A DNA stretch of 17,999 nucleotides from an uncultured Actinomycetes bacterium (lineage in GTDB: Bacteria > Actinomycetota > Acidimicrobiia > IMCC26256 > PALSA-555): positions 1 to 17,999 of the forward strand of contig CALEYV010000061.1 of NCBI GenBank assembly GCA_937927875.1, in the 5' to 3' direction. A program made the position numbers and the translations under genes. The notes under the pieces are model-generated. The model did no database searches. It was not told the origin of the DNA and was given only the letters and a program-made list of their open reading frames with translations. Shown here piece by piece: positions 1-8,061 of this stretch (the first letter of the stretch is position 1; each line of letters starts with the position of its first letter).

Positions 1-274
1 CGAGCCCGAGCTGGGCGATGACGAGGGCGACGCCGAGCGGGTGCTCCAGGTACGGGCCGCCGGACCGGCGGACCTGGTCGGCGTGGGCGTCCCGGGCGAC
101 CTCGAAGGCGGCCTCGATGAGAGCGGTGTCGGCCCGGCGGTGGCGGGACTGGAACTCGGCGAGCAGCGGGCCGAGCTCGGCCTCGACCTGGTGGCGCCGC
201 CAGGGGCGGGGCAGCACCGACCGCCGGTCGGGGCGATCGGGTCGGACCTCGAGCGAGCTCATGTCCCCCGTCAT
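1..274 (-). CDS. rel: RelA/SpoT-family (p)ppGpp synthetase/hydrolase, N-terminal fragment (cut by window edge)
   Basis: This is the 5' end of a stringent-response enzyme that makes or degrades (p)ppGpp; about 87-91 residues are present and the rest lies beyond base 1. Counting from the ATG at 262, residues 60-87 read as the start of the HD hydrolase domain: an A-H-A-D-Q-V-R-R-S-G-G-P-Y-L-E-H-P-L run, where H74 of the HPL triplet would be a metal-binding histidine. The first 45 residues are a variable lead. Two in-frame ATGs are possible, 274 and 262. A G-rich run lies between them but very close to the second, so the start is uncertain. The gene follows secF by about 50 bases on the same strand. 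In mycobacteria secF and relA are separated by apt, which is absent here. The synthetase, TGS and ACT domains cannot be seen. Confidence 0.85.
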   Translation of the reverse strand, partial: MTGDMSSLEVRPDRPDRRSVLPRPWRRHQVEAELGPLLAEFQSRHRRADTALIEAAFEVARDAHADQVRRSGGPYLEHPLGVALVIAQLGL

Positions 275-323
275 CGTAGGGCCCGCTGTGCGAGCCGGAG
301 CGCGAGGGCGGCCGGCCGGTCGT

Positions 324-1478
324 TCAGCGCCGCTTGCGTCGCCGCTGCTGGCGCGCTCGCGGCGTGACCGCGCCCGGACGCGGCGCCGGCGCGGTCGGGC
401 TCGGCCCGGTCGGGGTCGCGGCGCGGGGGCTCGTCTCCGCCGGCGCGGCGTCGGTGATCGGCGCCGGAGCGCCCACGAAGGCGGGGGCCGGCTCGGCGGC
501 CGGACCCCGGGTCCGGAGGGACGAGGAGCGGGCGCGCACGGCGCGGTAGCGGGGCTCGCGCTCCTTCAGCCAGGCGAGGATCGGCGTCGCGACGAAGATC
601 GAGGAGTAGGCGCCGGTGGTCAGCCCGACGAACAGCGCGAGCGCGAAGTCCTTCAGGGTCGTGGCCCCGAAGAGCCCGCTGCCCACGAAGACCAGGGAGG
701 CGACGGGGAGGACGGCGACGAACGAGGTGTTGAGGGAGCGCATCAGCACCTGGTTCAGCGACCGGTTCACCATCGTCGAGTAGCTGTCGGCCCGGTCGGT
801 GCCGACGGTCGGCGTGTTCTCGACCACCTTGTCGAACACGACGACGGTGTCGTACAGCGAGTACCCGAGGATGGTGAGGAAGGCGATGACGGTGGCCGGG
901 ACGACCTGGAAGCCGGTGACCGCGTAGACACCGGTCGTGATGAGGATGTCGTGGATGACGGCGATGATCGCCGCCAGCGCCATCCGCCACTCGAAGCGCA
1001 CCGTCAGGTAGATCGCGATCAGGGCGAAGAACACCACCAGGGCGACGAGCGCCTTGCTGGTCACGGTGTCGCCCCAGGTGGCGCTGACCTCGACCGCGTT
1101 CGTCACCGACCCGTAGCGCGTGAGCACGCTCTGGATCTGGGACCGCTTGGCGGCGTTCGCCGACGGCGTCTGCACGACGATCGACTTGGTGCCGGTGCTG
1201 CGGTTGGTCTGGATGGCGATCTTGGCGTCCGCCTCGCCGATCCCGCCAAGGGCGGCGCGGACGGTGTTGACCGACGGCCCGGCCCCGTGCGCGCTGATCG
1301 TGTACGACTGCCCGCCGGTGAAGTCGATGCCGAGGTTGAGGCCCCGGATGGCGAGGCCGCCGATCGAGATCAGGATGAGGGTGCCGGAGAGCAGCGCCCA
1401 GCGCCACGCCCGGTCCATGAAGTGGTAGTTCGTCCGCTCGTGGAAGAGGTCGGACAGCGCCTGTCGGAAGCGACTCAT
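324..1478 (-). CDS. secF: Protein translocase subunit SecF
   Basis: SecF partners SecD in the inner-membrane complex that uses the proton gradient to help pull proteins out through SecYEG. The product is 384 residues. A first membrane helix at about 28-47 is followed by the family signature G-I-D-F-T-G-G (50-56), which opens the extracytoplasmic P1 domain. A cluster of five hydrophobic helices then runs from about 142 to 310 and contains the conserved S-L-Y-D-T-V-V-V-F-D-K-V segment (207-218). The C-terminal 70 or so residues are a Pro/Ala-rich cytoplasmic tail ending in a strongly basic run (R-R-R-K-R-R). The ATG overlaps the secD stop by four bases (ATGA), so translation is probably coupled. 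Length and domain order are normal for an actinobacterial SecF. Confidence 0.97.
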   Translation of the reverse strand: MSRFRQALSDLFHERTNYHFMDRAWRWALLSGTLILISIGGLAIRGLNLGIDFTGGQSYTISAHGAGPSVNTVRAALGGIGEADAKIAIQTNRSTGTKSIVVQTPSANAAKRSQIQSVLTRYGSVTNAVEVSATWGDTVTSKALVALVVFFALIAIYLTVRFEWRMALAAIIAVIHDILITTGVYAVTGFQVVPATVIAFLTILGYSLYDTVVVFDKVVENTPTVGTDRADSYSTMVNRSLNQVLMRSLNTSFVAVLPVASLVFVGSGLFGATTLKDFALALFVGLTTGAYSSIFVATPILAWLKEREPRYRAVRARSSSLRTRGPAAEPAPAFVGAPAPITDAAPAETSPRAATPTGPSPTAPAPRPGAVTPRARQQRRRKRR

Positions 1479-2953
1479 GTCGACACCGCCGGCACGTCGA
1501 GACCGGCCGCGATGCCGACGTTGCGCATCCGGACCAGCTCCGGTCGCCGGGCCAGCAGCGAAACGAGCGGGTGCATGAAGAAGTAGGACACCGCCAGGTC
1601 GAGGAGGGTGGCGATCCCGAGGAAGAGCGCGAAGCCCTTCACCGAGCCAATGGCGAGCACGTAGAGGGCGAAGGCGCCGAGCAGCGACACCAGGTCGGCG
1701 GCGACGATGGTCCGGAACGAGCGCGTGAAGCCGCGATCGACCGAGGACCGGACGGTCCGGCCGGTTCGGATCTCGTCTTTCAGTCGCTCGAAGTACACGA
1801 CGTACGAGTCGACCGTGATGCCGATCGACACCACGATCCCGGTCACGCCGGAGAGCGTGAGGGCGAGGTGCAGGGACGGGCCGATTCCGCTGACGATGGC
1901 GTAGAGGAGGGCGCCGCTGACGCCGAGGCCGAGGAACACCACCAGGCCGAGGATCCGGTAGTAGACGAGCATGTAGAGCGCGACCAGCGCGAGGCCGATG
2001 ATGCCGGCCGCGATGCCGGCGTTCAGCTGGTCGTTGCCGAGGGTCGGCGAGACGTCCTGGCTGTTGATCTGCTTGAGCGCCACCGGCAGCGCGCCGTACT
2101 TGATCACCTTGGCCAGGTCGCTGGCCTGGCTCGGCGTGAAGTTCCCGGTGATCTGCACCGTGCCGGTGAAGTTGGCCGCCTGGAACGCGGGGGCGGAGAG
2201 GACCCGGGCGTCGAGGACGATCGCGACCTCGTTGCGCGGCGCCGACTGGCCGAACGACGCCGCCGCCAGGGTGTTGAACTTCGAGAGCCCGGAGCTCTTC
2301 AGCGACATCTCGACCGCGTAGCCCTGGCCCTGCGCGAACGTGGACCGGGCGTCGGACACGTCGTTGCCGGTCAGCCCCCCCGGCACGCCGAGGCTGGCCT
2401 TACGAGTGACCGGGGCCAGCAGCAGCCGCTGCTTGGTGGTGGCGTCCTTCAGCACCACGCACGAGTTCCGGTTGTCGTTGGCGAGCGTCGTCGTCGGGAT
2501 CGACACGCCGGCGGTCGACAGCGAGGTGAGGGCGGTGGCGTCGCAGCTCGCGACCGCCGCCGCGGCCGCCGCCTGCTGCTGGGCCGTGCCCTTGGTGCCG
2601 CCGGAGGCCGGCACGTTGGCGAGGACGGGACGGAAGAACAGCTGGGCGGTCTGCCCGACCAGGCGCAGCGCCTGGGCCCGGTCCTTCACGCCGGGCAGCT
2701 CGACGATGATGTCGTTGCCCTGCCGGCTCACGTCCGGCTCCGCGACGCCGAAGCTGTTCACCCGCTGGTTGATGATGTTGACGTTCTCGTCGAGACCGCT
2801 CGAGTTGTACTTCCCGACCGGGGCGTACGTGACCGAGATCCCGCCCTTGAGGTCGAGGCCCAGCACCGGGGAGTTGCCGGACAGGATCGTGGCGCCGATC
2901 GCGGCCGCGACCACGATGAGGGTCCCCACCAGGTACACGCGCATCCGCCGCAT
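1475..2953 (-). CDS. secD: Protein translocase subunit SecD
   Basis: SecD is the larger half of the SecDF secretion motor. The 492-residue product has a first membrane helix (about 5-24), the G-L-D-L-K-G-G motif (32-38), a large extracytoplasmic P1 region to about residue 305, and five further helices (about 310-465) including V-D-S-Y-V-V-Y-F-E-R-L-K-D-E (381-394), which carries the conserved acidic residue of helix 4. The P1 region has an Ala/Gln-rich insert (about 118-140). It also has two cysteines, C137 and C165, that could form a disulphide outside the cell (inference). The start is one of two close ATGs (2953 or 2944); 2953 is three bases after the yajC stop. It overlaps secF by four bases. 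Confidence 0.97.
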   Translation of the reverse strand: MRRMRVYLVGTLIVVAAAIGATILSGNSPVLGLDLKGGISVTYAPVGKYNSSGLDENVNIINQRVNSFGVAEPDVSRQGNDIIVELPGVKDRAQALRLVGQTAQLFFRPVLANVPASGGTKGTAQQQAAAAAAVASCDATALTSLSTAGVSIPTTTLANDNRNSCVVLKDATTKQRLLLAPVTRKASLGVPGGLTGNDVSDARSTFAQGQGYAVEMSLKSSGLSKFNTLAAASFGQSAPRNEVAIVLDARVLSAPAFQAANFTGTVQITGNFTPSQASDLAKVIKYGALPVALKQINSQDVSPTLGNDQLNAGIAAGIIGLALVALYMLVYYRILGLVVFLGLGVSGALLYAIVSGIGPSLHLALTLSGVTGIVVSIGITVDSYVVYFERLKDEIRTGRTVRSSVDRGFTRSFRTIVAADLVSLLGAFALYVLAIGSVKGFALFLGIATLLDLAVSYFFMHPLVSLLARRPELVRMRNVGIAAGLDVPAVST

Positions 2954-2956
2954 CGG

Positions 2957-3265
2957 CTAGCCCGAGTCCTCGTCGTCGGACGGGCCGCCCAGCGCCGGCG
3001 GCTCGCCGGGGGCCGGCTCCAGGCGGCGCGCGATGGCGCCCCGGGCGACCCGGATGACGACGCCCGGCGCGACCTCGAGGTGCGCGATCTCGTCGTCGAG
3101 CGACTGGATGGTGCCGATCACCCCGCCGCCGGTGACGACCTCGTCCCCCACCGCCAGGCTCGCGACGAGGCCCCGGTGCACTGCCATCTGTCGGCGCTGC
3201 GGTCGGACGACGAGGAAGAAGAACGCGGCGACGAGAATGACCAGGTAGACGACGACGATGCTCAT
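2957..3265 (-). CDS. yajC: Preprotein translocase accessory subunit YajC
   Basis: YajC is a small single-pass membrane protein that associates with SecDF and SecYEG. The product is 102 residues. An N-terminal hydrophobic helix (about 3-20) ends in the typical V-R-P-Q-R-R motif. A compact domain follows, with V-G-D-E-V-V-T-G-G-G-V-I-G-T-I (about 39-53), the most conserved part of the family. The C-terminal 20 residues are acidic and Pro/Gly-rich, so probably disordered. It is the first gene of a yajC-secD-secF unit; secD starts three bases after its TAG. The gap of 58 bases to ruvB contains a TACGAT box that may be its own promoter. Confidence 0.95.
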   Translation of the reverse strand: MSIVVVYLVILVAAFFFLVVRPQRRQMAVHRGLVASLAVGDEVVTGGGVIGTIQSLDDEIAHLEVAPGVVIRVARGAIARRLEPAPGEPPALGGPSDDEDSG

Positions 3266-3292
3266 GAGTCAGGCCCTGCTGAGAGCGAGCCG

Positions 3293-3298
3293 ATCGTA
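3293..3298 (-). promoter_or_regulatory. Candidate -10 box upstream of yajC
   Basis: On the minus strand this hexamer reads TACGAT, which fits the actinobacterial TANNNT -10 consensus. It lies 27 bases before the yajC ATG, so transcription would start about 20 bases upstream of the gene, and AGGG nearby could serve as ribosome-binding site. I see no TTGACA-like -35 at the usual distance. It would allow yajC-secDF to be expressed apart from the ruv genes. Confidence 0.35.
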
Positions 3299-3323
3299 GC
3301 GGAGGCCCTTCGCGAGCCCGCCG

Positions 3324-4349
3324 TCAGGACTCGAACAGGTTCGGGCCGACGTCGCTCGGCACACGGAGGCCGAGGTGCACGTACGCGGCCGGCGTCGCGA
3401 TGCGCCCGCGTGGGGTGCGCAGCACGAGCCCCTGCTTCAGGAGGAACGGCTCGTAGACGTCCTCGACGGTGTCGGGCGACTCGGCGACGCTCACCGCGAC
3501 CGTGTTAAGGCCGACCGGCTGGCCGGCGAAGCGCTCGCAGAGCGTCACGAGGATCGCCCGGTCGACCTTGTCGAGGCCGAGGCTGTCGATCTCGAACAGG
3601 GCGAGCGCGGCGTCGGCGACGGCGCCGTCCACGTGGCCATCGGCCCGCACCTCCGCGTAGTCGCGGACCCGCTTCAGGAGGCGGTTCGCGATCCGGGGCG
3701 TGCCGCGGGCCCGGCCCGCGATCTCGACCGCGGCGTCGACGGCGAGGGACACGCCGAGGATGCGGGCCGATCGCTCGAGGATGAGGACCAGGTCCTCGGG
3801 GTCGTAGTAGTCGAGGCGAGCCACGAACCCGAACCGGTCGCGGAGCGGGTCGGTGATCATCCCGCTGCGGGTCGTGGCGCCGACGAGGGTGAACCGGGGC
3901 AGGTCGAGCCGGATCGACTGCGCGGAGGGACCCCGGCCGAGCACGATGTCGAGCGCGAAGTCCTCCATGGCCGGGTAGAGGACCTCCTCCACGGCGCGGG
4001 GGAGGCGGTGCATCTCGTCGATGAAGAGGACGTCACCGTCGTCGAGGTTGGAGAGGATGGCGGCAAGGTCGCCCGCCCGCTCGAGCGCGGGCCCGCTCGT
4101 GACCCGGAGGCCGACGTCGAGCTCGGCGGCGACGATCCCGGCCAGCGTGGTCTTGCCGACGCCGGGCGGGCCGGCCAGCAGCAGGTGGTCGACCGCCTGG
4201 CGTCGCTGCCGGGCCGCGCCCAGCATGATCTCGAGGTGCTCCTTCAGGCGCGGCTGCCCGACGAAGTCGGCGAGGCGGCGCGGCCGGAGCGTGGTCTCGT
4301 CGGCGCGCTCGCCGGGGTCGGCGTCTGGCTTCAGGAGCTCTTCGCGCAC
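3324..4349 (-). CDS. ruvB: Holliday junction branch-migration ATPase RuvB
   Basis: RuvB is the hexameric AAA+ motor that drives branch migration of Holliday junctions with RuvA. The 341-residue product has Walker A G-P-P-G-V-G-K-T-T (60-68), Walker B with D111-E112 in F-I-D-E-M-H, sensor 1 G-A-T-T-R (157-161), the arginine-finger region D-P-L-R-D-R-F-G (167-174) and the sensor 2 helix R-G-T-P-R-I-A-N-R-L (215-224). A winged-helix DNA-binding domain follows from about 255 to 335. Length and motifs are those of a complete, functional RuvB. It starts four bases after the ruvA stop region, the last gene of a ruvC-ruvA-ruvB operon. Confidence 0.98.
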   Translation of the reverse strand: MREELLKPDADPGERADETTLRPRRLADFVGQPRLKEHLEIMLGAARQRRQAVDHLLLAGPPGVGKTTLAGIVAAELDVGLRVTSGPALERAGDLAAILSNLDDGDVLFIDEMHRLPRAVEEVLYPAMEDFALDIVLGRGPSAQSIRLDLPRFTLVGATTRSGMITDPLRDRFGFVARLDYYDPEDLVLILERSARILGVSLAVDAAVEIAGRARGTPRIANRLLKRVRDYAEVRADGHVDGAVADAALALFEIDSLGLDKVDRAILVTLCERFAGQPVGLNTVAVSVAESPDTVEDVYEPFLLKQGLVLRTPRGRIATPAAYVHLGLRVPSDVGPNLFES

Positions 4350-4353
4350 GGCG

Positions 4354-4935
4354 CTACACCGGTGTCCGGGCCAGGCGGCGGAGCGCGTCGCGCAGCAGCT
4401 GCTCGACCGGCGCGTCGTCGGTCAGCCCCGCCACCGCTTCGCGCACCTCGTCGGGGCCGTAGCCGAGGCCGGCGAGCGCGTCGCGCACCTGGGCCCGGCC
4501 GTCCCGCTGCCCGTCCTCAAGCAGCGGCTCGTCGCCCGGGACCTCGAGCCGGGCCCGCAGCTCGAGGAGCAGCCGCTGCGCGGTGCGCTTCCCGACGCCC
4601 GGGACGAGCGTGAGCCCGTCCACGTCACCGTCGGCGACCACTCGCCGCAGCGCGACCGGGTCGTGGACGGAGCAGATCGCCAGCGCGAGCTTCGGGCCGA
4701 CACCGGTGGCGCCGATCAGCACCTCGAACGTGTCGCGCTCCTCCCGGGTCGGGAAGCCGTAGAGCACGAGCGCGTCCTCCCGGACGTGGAGGTGGGTGAA
4801 GAGGAAAGTCGGCTCCCCGGGGACGAGCACGGCGAGATTGGGAACGAGGACGCGGTAGCCGACCCCGCCGACCTCGACGATGACGTCACCCGCGATGGAG
4901 CGCTCCAGCACGGTGCCCCGCAGCGAGCCGATCAC
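4354..4935 (-). CDS. ruvA: Holliday junction DNA-binding protein RuvA
   Basis: RuvA tetramers clamp the four-way junction and recruit RuvB. The 193-residue product starts M-I-G-S-L-R-G-T-V, typical of the N-terminal OB-fold domain (1-62). Two helix-hairpin-helix motifs follow: G-V-G-P-K (78-82) and V-P-G-V-G-K-R-T-A-Q-R-L (111-122). An acidic linker (about 133-145) leads to the small C-terminal domain that contacts RuvB. The ATG overlaps the ruvC stop by four bases (ATGA). Confidence 0.97.
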   Translation of the reverse strand: MIGSLRGTVLERSIAGDVIVEVGGVGYRVLVPNLAVLVPGEPTFLFTHLHVREDALVLYGFPTREERDTFEVLIGATGVGPKLALAICSVHDPVALRRVVADGDVDGLTLVPGVGKRTAQRLLLELRARLEVPGDEPLLEDGQRDGRAQVRDALAGLGYGPDEVREAVAGLTDDAPVEQLLRDALRRLARTPV

Positions 4936-5456
4936 GCCGACCGCTCCCCGACCGCCCGGGCGACGCTCGCCTGCAGCGGCGCCCGCCAGAGATGACAGAG
5001 AGCCAGCGCCAGCGCATCGGCGGCGTCGGCGGGCGGCTCGGACGCCAGCCGCAAGAGGCGGCGCGTCATCGCCTGCACCTGCGCCTTCGGGGCCCCGCCA
5101 TCACCCGCGACCGCGAGCTTCACCTCGTTGGGGCTGTAGTGCGTCACGGGAACGCCCGCCCGCGCCGCGACCGCGAGTGCGATCCCGCTCGCCTGTCCCA
5201 CCGAGATGGCGGTGCGCACGTTGGTCTGGAACAGCACCCGCTCCACGGCGAGCGCAGACGGCCGGACCTCGGCCATGAAACGCTCCAGGTCGGCCTCGAG
5301 CGTGGCGAGCCGCTCGGGCAGCGCCGCGCTGGGCTCGGTGCGCAGGACGCCGCAGGCGACCGCGGTCAGCGTGCGGTGCTGCTTGCGCACCACGCCGTAG
5401 CCGCAGCAGGAAAGCCCGGGGTCGATGCCCAGCACCGGCCCGTCCGCGTCGAACAT
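4932..5456 (-). CDS. ruvC: Crossover junction endodeoxyribonuclease RuvC
   Basis: RuvC resolves Holliday junctions by paired nicks. The 174-residue product carries the four expected metal-binding acids: D12 in G-I-D-P-G, E72 in A-V-E-R-V, and D144 and D147 in A-D-A-A-D-A-L. The stretch S-P-N-E-V-K-L-A-V-A-G-D-G (108-120) is the conserved family loop. No Shine-Dalgarno sequence precedes the ATG at 5456. Instead, a TAGCAT box ends eight bases upstream, so the mRNA may be leaderless. RuvC overlaps ruvA by four bases. In mycobacteria yebC lies upstream of ruvC without a cox-like cluster; here that interval holds an accessory island. Confidence 0.97.
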   Translation of the reverse strand: MFDADGPVLGIDPGLSCCGYGVVRKQHRTLTAVACGVLRTEPSAALPERLATLEADLERFMAEVRPSALAVERVLFQTNVRTAISVGQASGIALAVAARAGVPVTHYSPNEVKLAVAGDGGAPKAQVQAMTRRLLRLASEPPADAADALALALCHLWRAPLQASVARAVGERSA

Positions 5457-5464
5457 GCATTCGC

Positions 5465-5470
5465 ATGCTA
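5465..5470 (-). promoter_or_regulatory. Candidate -10 box for a leaderless ruvC transcript
   Basis: The minus strand reads TAGCAT here, a match to TANNNT, followed by eight bases and then the ruvC ATG. This spacing would put the transcription start at or within a base or two of the A of the ATG. That fits the absence of a ribosome-binding site. There is no recognisable -35. It would let the ruv operon be transcribed independently of the coxG side. Confidence 0.45.
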
Positions 5471-5479
5471 TGGGTGGCG

Positions 5480-5498
5480 GGTCCGGCGGTCGCGGACC
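5480..5498 (-). terminator. Small hairpin just after coxG
   Basis: GGTCCG and CGGACC form a perfect 6-bp inverted repeat around a 7-base loop, starting two bases after the coxG stop and ending before the putative ruvC -10 box. No T-run follows, so it is only a weak or factor-assisted terminator candidate. It marks the boundary between the cox-like unit and the ruv operon. Confidence 0.35.
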
Positions 5499-5499
5499 C

Positions 5500-6156
5500 T
5501 CAGCGGACGATCAGCCAGATGACGACGCCCGCGACGATGACCGCCCCCGCCGCGAGCGGAAGGACGCGCTTCGCCACCGCGCCCCCCGCGGCCCGCATGA
5601 GGTCGACCGGCTCCGCCTCGGGCGCGTCGATGCGGCGCGGCGCGGTCGGCGGCGCGGCCGGCTCGCCCGCCGCCGGCGGCGCCGGTGCCGGGGCCGGGGC
5701 CGGGTTGCTGTTCGCCGCCAGCACGGTGGTGCCGAGACAGTCGACGAACTGCCCGAGGAGCTTCGTGGACACGTCGGCCATCACGCCCCGGCCGAACTGG
5801 GCCACCTTGCCGGTGACGTTGAGGTCGGTGTCGACGAGGACGCGCGTGCCGTGGTCCTCACCGGTGAGGGTGGCGGTGATGGTCGCGGTCGCGTTGCCCT
5901 GACCGCGCGTGTCTCGACCTTCGGCCTGGATCACGACCTTGTGGGCGGCGGCGTCCGTCTCGACGATGCGGGCGACGCCCTTGTACTGGGCGGTGATCGG
6001 CCCGACCTTGACCTTCACGGTCCCCCGGTACTCGTCGCCCTCGACCTCCTGGAGCTGGGCCCCCGGCATGCAGGGGGCGATCCGCTCGAGGTCGAGCAGC
6101 ACCTGCCAGGCCGTGTCGAGCTCGGCGTCGACCCGGAAGTCGTGGTCGAGCTTCAT
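5500..6156 (-). CDS. coxG: CoxG-like carbon monoxide dehydrogenase accessory protein (SRPBCC fold) with membrane tail
   Basis: CoxG proteins associate with aerobic Mo-CO dehydrogenases. They have been linked to anchoring the enzyme at the membrane and passing electrons to quinone. The 218-residue product starts M-K-L-D-H-D-F-R-V and has the family features P-G-A-Q (31-34), K-V-G-P-I (50-54) and G-K-V-A-Q-F-G-R-G (116-124). A Pro/Ala-rich linker (about 150-185) leads to a single C-terminal helix (about 198-216). That architecture suggests a cytoplasmic lipid-binding domain tethered to the membrane. The ATG at 6156 was chosen over longer frames because an AGGGGAGG ribosome site sits five bases upstream and it overlaps the preceding mocA stop by four bases. 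No catalytic subunit is encoded nearby, so the partner enzyme is unknown. Confidence 0.88.
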   Translation of the reverse strand: MKLDHDFRVDAELDTAWQVLLDLERIAPCMPGAQLQEVEGDEYRGTVKVKVGPITAQYKGVARIVETDAAAHKVVIQAEGRDTRGQGNATATITATLTGEDHGTRVLVDTDLNVTGKVAQFGRGVMADVSTKLLGQFVDCLGTTVLAANSNPAPAPAPAPPAAGEPAAPPTAPRRIDAPEAEPVDLMRAAGGAVAKRVLPLAAGAVIVAGVVIWLIVR

Positions 6157-6737
6157 CGCGTCCTCCCCTCGAGGGCTCGGAGGTCGTCGAGCGTATCGAC
6201 GTCGACCGGGTCGCCCGTGCCGGTGCAGTCGACCTCGGTGACGTCGTAGGCGCCCATCAGAGCCCGCGCGCCGACGTCGCCGCCGAGCCGCCGCGCCGCC
6301 GGCCACAGCGAGCGGTCGAGCAGCACTGGGTTCCCGCGTCGCCCGTCATACGTCGCGACCGCGAAGCGCGCGCCCGTCTCGTGAGCGGCGGCCAGCCGCC
6401 GGTACGCGTCGGGGCCGACGAGGGGCTGGTCGGCGAGGCCCACGCACGCGGCGTCAGCGGCGGTCGCCGTGAGCGCGCGCAGCGCGGCGCGAAGCGAGTG
6501 GGCGATCCCGCGCCGCCACCGCCGCGCCCGGACGACGGTCACCCCGGCCGGTGCCGCGGCCGCGACGGCCTGGGCGTCGCGGCCCACGACGAGGAGGACC
6601 GGGTCGGCGCCGCTGGCCAGCGCGGCGTCGAGCGCCCACTGCACCAGCGGTCTGCCCCGCAGGGTGAGCAGCGGCTTCGGCGTGGCGCTGGCCAGGCGGG
6701 ACCCGCGGCCCGCCGCCAGGACGGCCGCCGCGGTCAC
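6153..6737 (-). CDS. MocA/MobA-like nucleotidyltransferase, probably molybdenum cofactor cytidylyltransferase
   Basis: The 194-residue product belongs to the MobA-like NTP-transferase family. The N-terminal nucleotide-binding motif is L-A-A-G-R-G-S-R-L (7-15) with P-K at 20-21. The metal-binding A-D-Q-P is at 102-105, R-G-N-P-V-L-L at 134-140 and D-V-D-T-L-D-D-L at 179-186, as in MocA-type enzymes. MocA attaches CMP to molybdopterin, giving the dinucleotide cofactor used by xanthine-oxidase-family hydroxylases such as CO dehydrogenase. Its place between coxM and coxG supports that job. A MobA (GTP-specific) role or a function on another sugar nucleotide is less likely but not excluded. It starts with GTG at 6737, 16 bases after coxM, with no strong ribosome site. 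Confidence 0.82.
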   Translation of the reverse strand: MTAAAVLAAGRGSRLASATPKPLLTLRGRPLVQWALDAALASGADPVLLVVGRDAQAVAAAAPAGVTVVRARRWRRGIAHSLRAALRALTATAADAACVGLADQPLVGPDAYRRLAAAHETGARFAVATYDGRRGNPVLLDRSLWPAARRLGGDVGARALMGAYDVTEVDCTGTGDPVDVDTLDDLRALEGRTR

Positions 6738-6753
6738 CGCCGACCGCGGCGGG

Positions 6754-7571
6754 TCAGGCCTGCGCCTCCGTCAGCGCGCGACCGACGAGCACCCGCGCCA
6801 GGTGGCCCCGAAACTCGGGCGACGCGTTGAGGTCACTCGGCGGCTCGGTCCCGTCCGCGGCGTGAGCCGCGGCGTCGGCGATCGACGCGCCGGACGCGAG
6901 CGCGTCCTCGACCCCCCGGGCGCGCACCGGCGTGCTGCCCATGTTCACGAGCGCGACCCGGGTGCTGCCGTTCCGGACCGCCACCGCGCCAACGGTCGCC
7001 CAGTCCTGGGCCCGGCGGTTGAACTTCTGGTACGAGAAGCCGCTCGAGCCGGTCTTCGGGACCCGGACCTCGGTCAGCAGCTCGTCGGGGGCGAGCGCCG
7101 TCTCCAGGAATCCGAGGAAGAAGTCGGCCGCCGACACGGTGCGCTCCCCGCCCGGGCCCTGCACGACGAAGGTGGCGTCGAGCGCCAGGAGCGCGGCCGG
7201 GAGGTCCGACGCCGGGTCGCCGTGGGCGACCGAGCCGCCGAGCGTGCCGCGGTGGCGGACCTGGTTGTCACCGACCTGCGCCGCGACGGCGCGCAGCACG
7301 CCGCACTCGGCGCCGAGCAGGTCGCTCGTCTCGAGGTCGCGGTGGCGGGTGAGGGCGCCGATGGCGACGTGGTCGCCGTCGTCGCGGAGGTAGGAGAGCT
7401 CCGGGATCCGGGCCGCGTCGACGAGCACCGAGGGCGTCGCCAGCCGCAGCTTCATGAGCGGGAGCAGCGACATGCCGCCGGCGAGGATCTTCGCCTCGTC
7501 GCCGTGCTCCGCGAGCGCGCCGACGACCTCGTCGGCCGAGCCGGCCCGGACGTAGTCGAACGGGGCCGGGA

Positions 7572-7575
<4 letters not shown>
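6754..7575 (-). CDS. coxM: FAD-binding medium subunit of a molybdenum hydroxylase (CoxM-like)
   Basis: This flavin subunit passes electrons from the iron-sulphur subunit to the acceptor in xanthine-oxidase-family enzymes, including aerobic CO dehydrogenase. The product is 273 residues if it starts at the GTG at 7575. The VAO-type FAD fold shows L-A-G-G-M-S-L-L-P-L-M-K-L-R-L (31-45) and the second flavin motif R-H-R-G-T-L-G-G-S-V-A-H-G-D-P-A-S-D-L-P (107-126), both close to the CoxM pattern. The C-terminal CO-dehydrogenase flavoprotein domain is present (about 170-270). The GTG overlaps the coxS stop (GTGA) and the protein begins I-P-A-P-F-D-Y at the right place; longer in-frame extensions run antisense over coxS and were dropped. 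The substrate cannot be told without the large subunit. Confidence 0.88.
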
Positions 7576-8030
<455 letters not shown>

Positions 8031-8061
8031 GGTCCCCCCGATCGAGGCGGAAATGTAGCCG

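Noticed and set aside
2563..2600. Ala/Gln-coding GC repeat in secD as a possible frameshift or repeat element
   Set aside because: It is a simple Ala/Gln-rich loop in the extracytoplasmic domain and the frame is intact on both sides.
18..3508. Long plus-strand open frames across rel, secF, secD and yajC (522 and 645 codons)
   Set aside because: Composition is dominated by R, G, A, D and E with no domain, and they are exactly antisense to recognised genes.
5500..6306. Longer coxG frame starting at 6306
   Set aside because: The extra 50 residues are antisense-like Arg/Gly-rich sequence over mocA. ATG 6156 has a strong ribosome site and a natural N-terminus.
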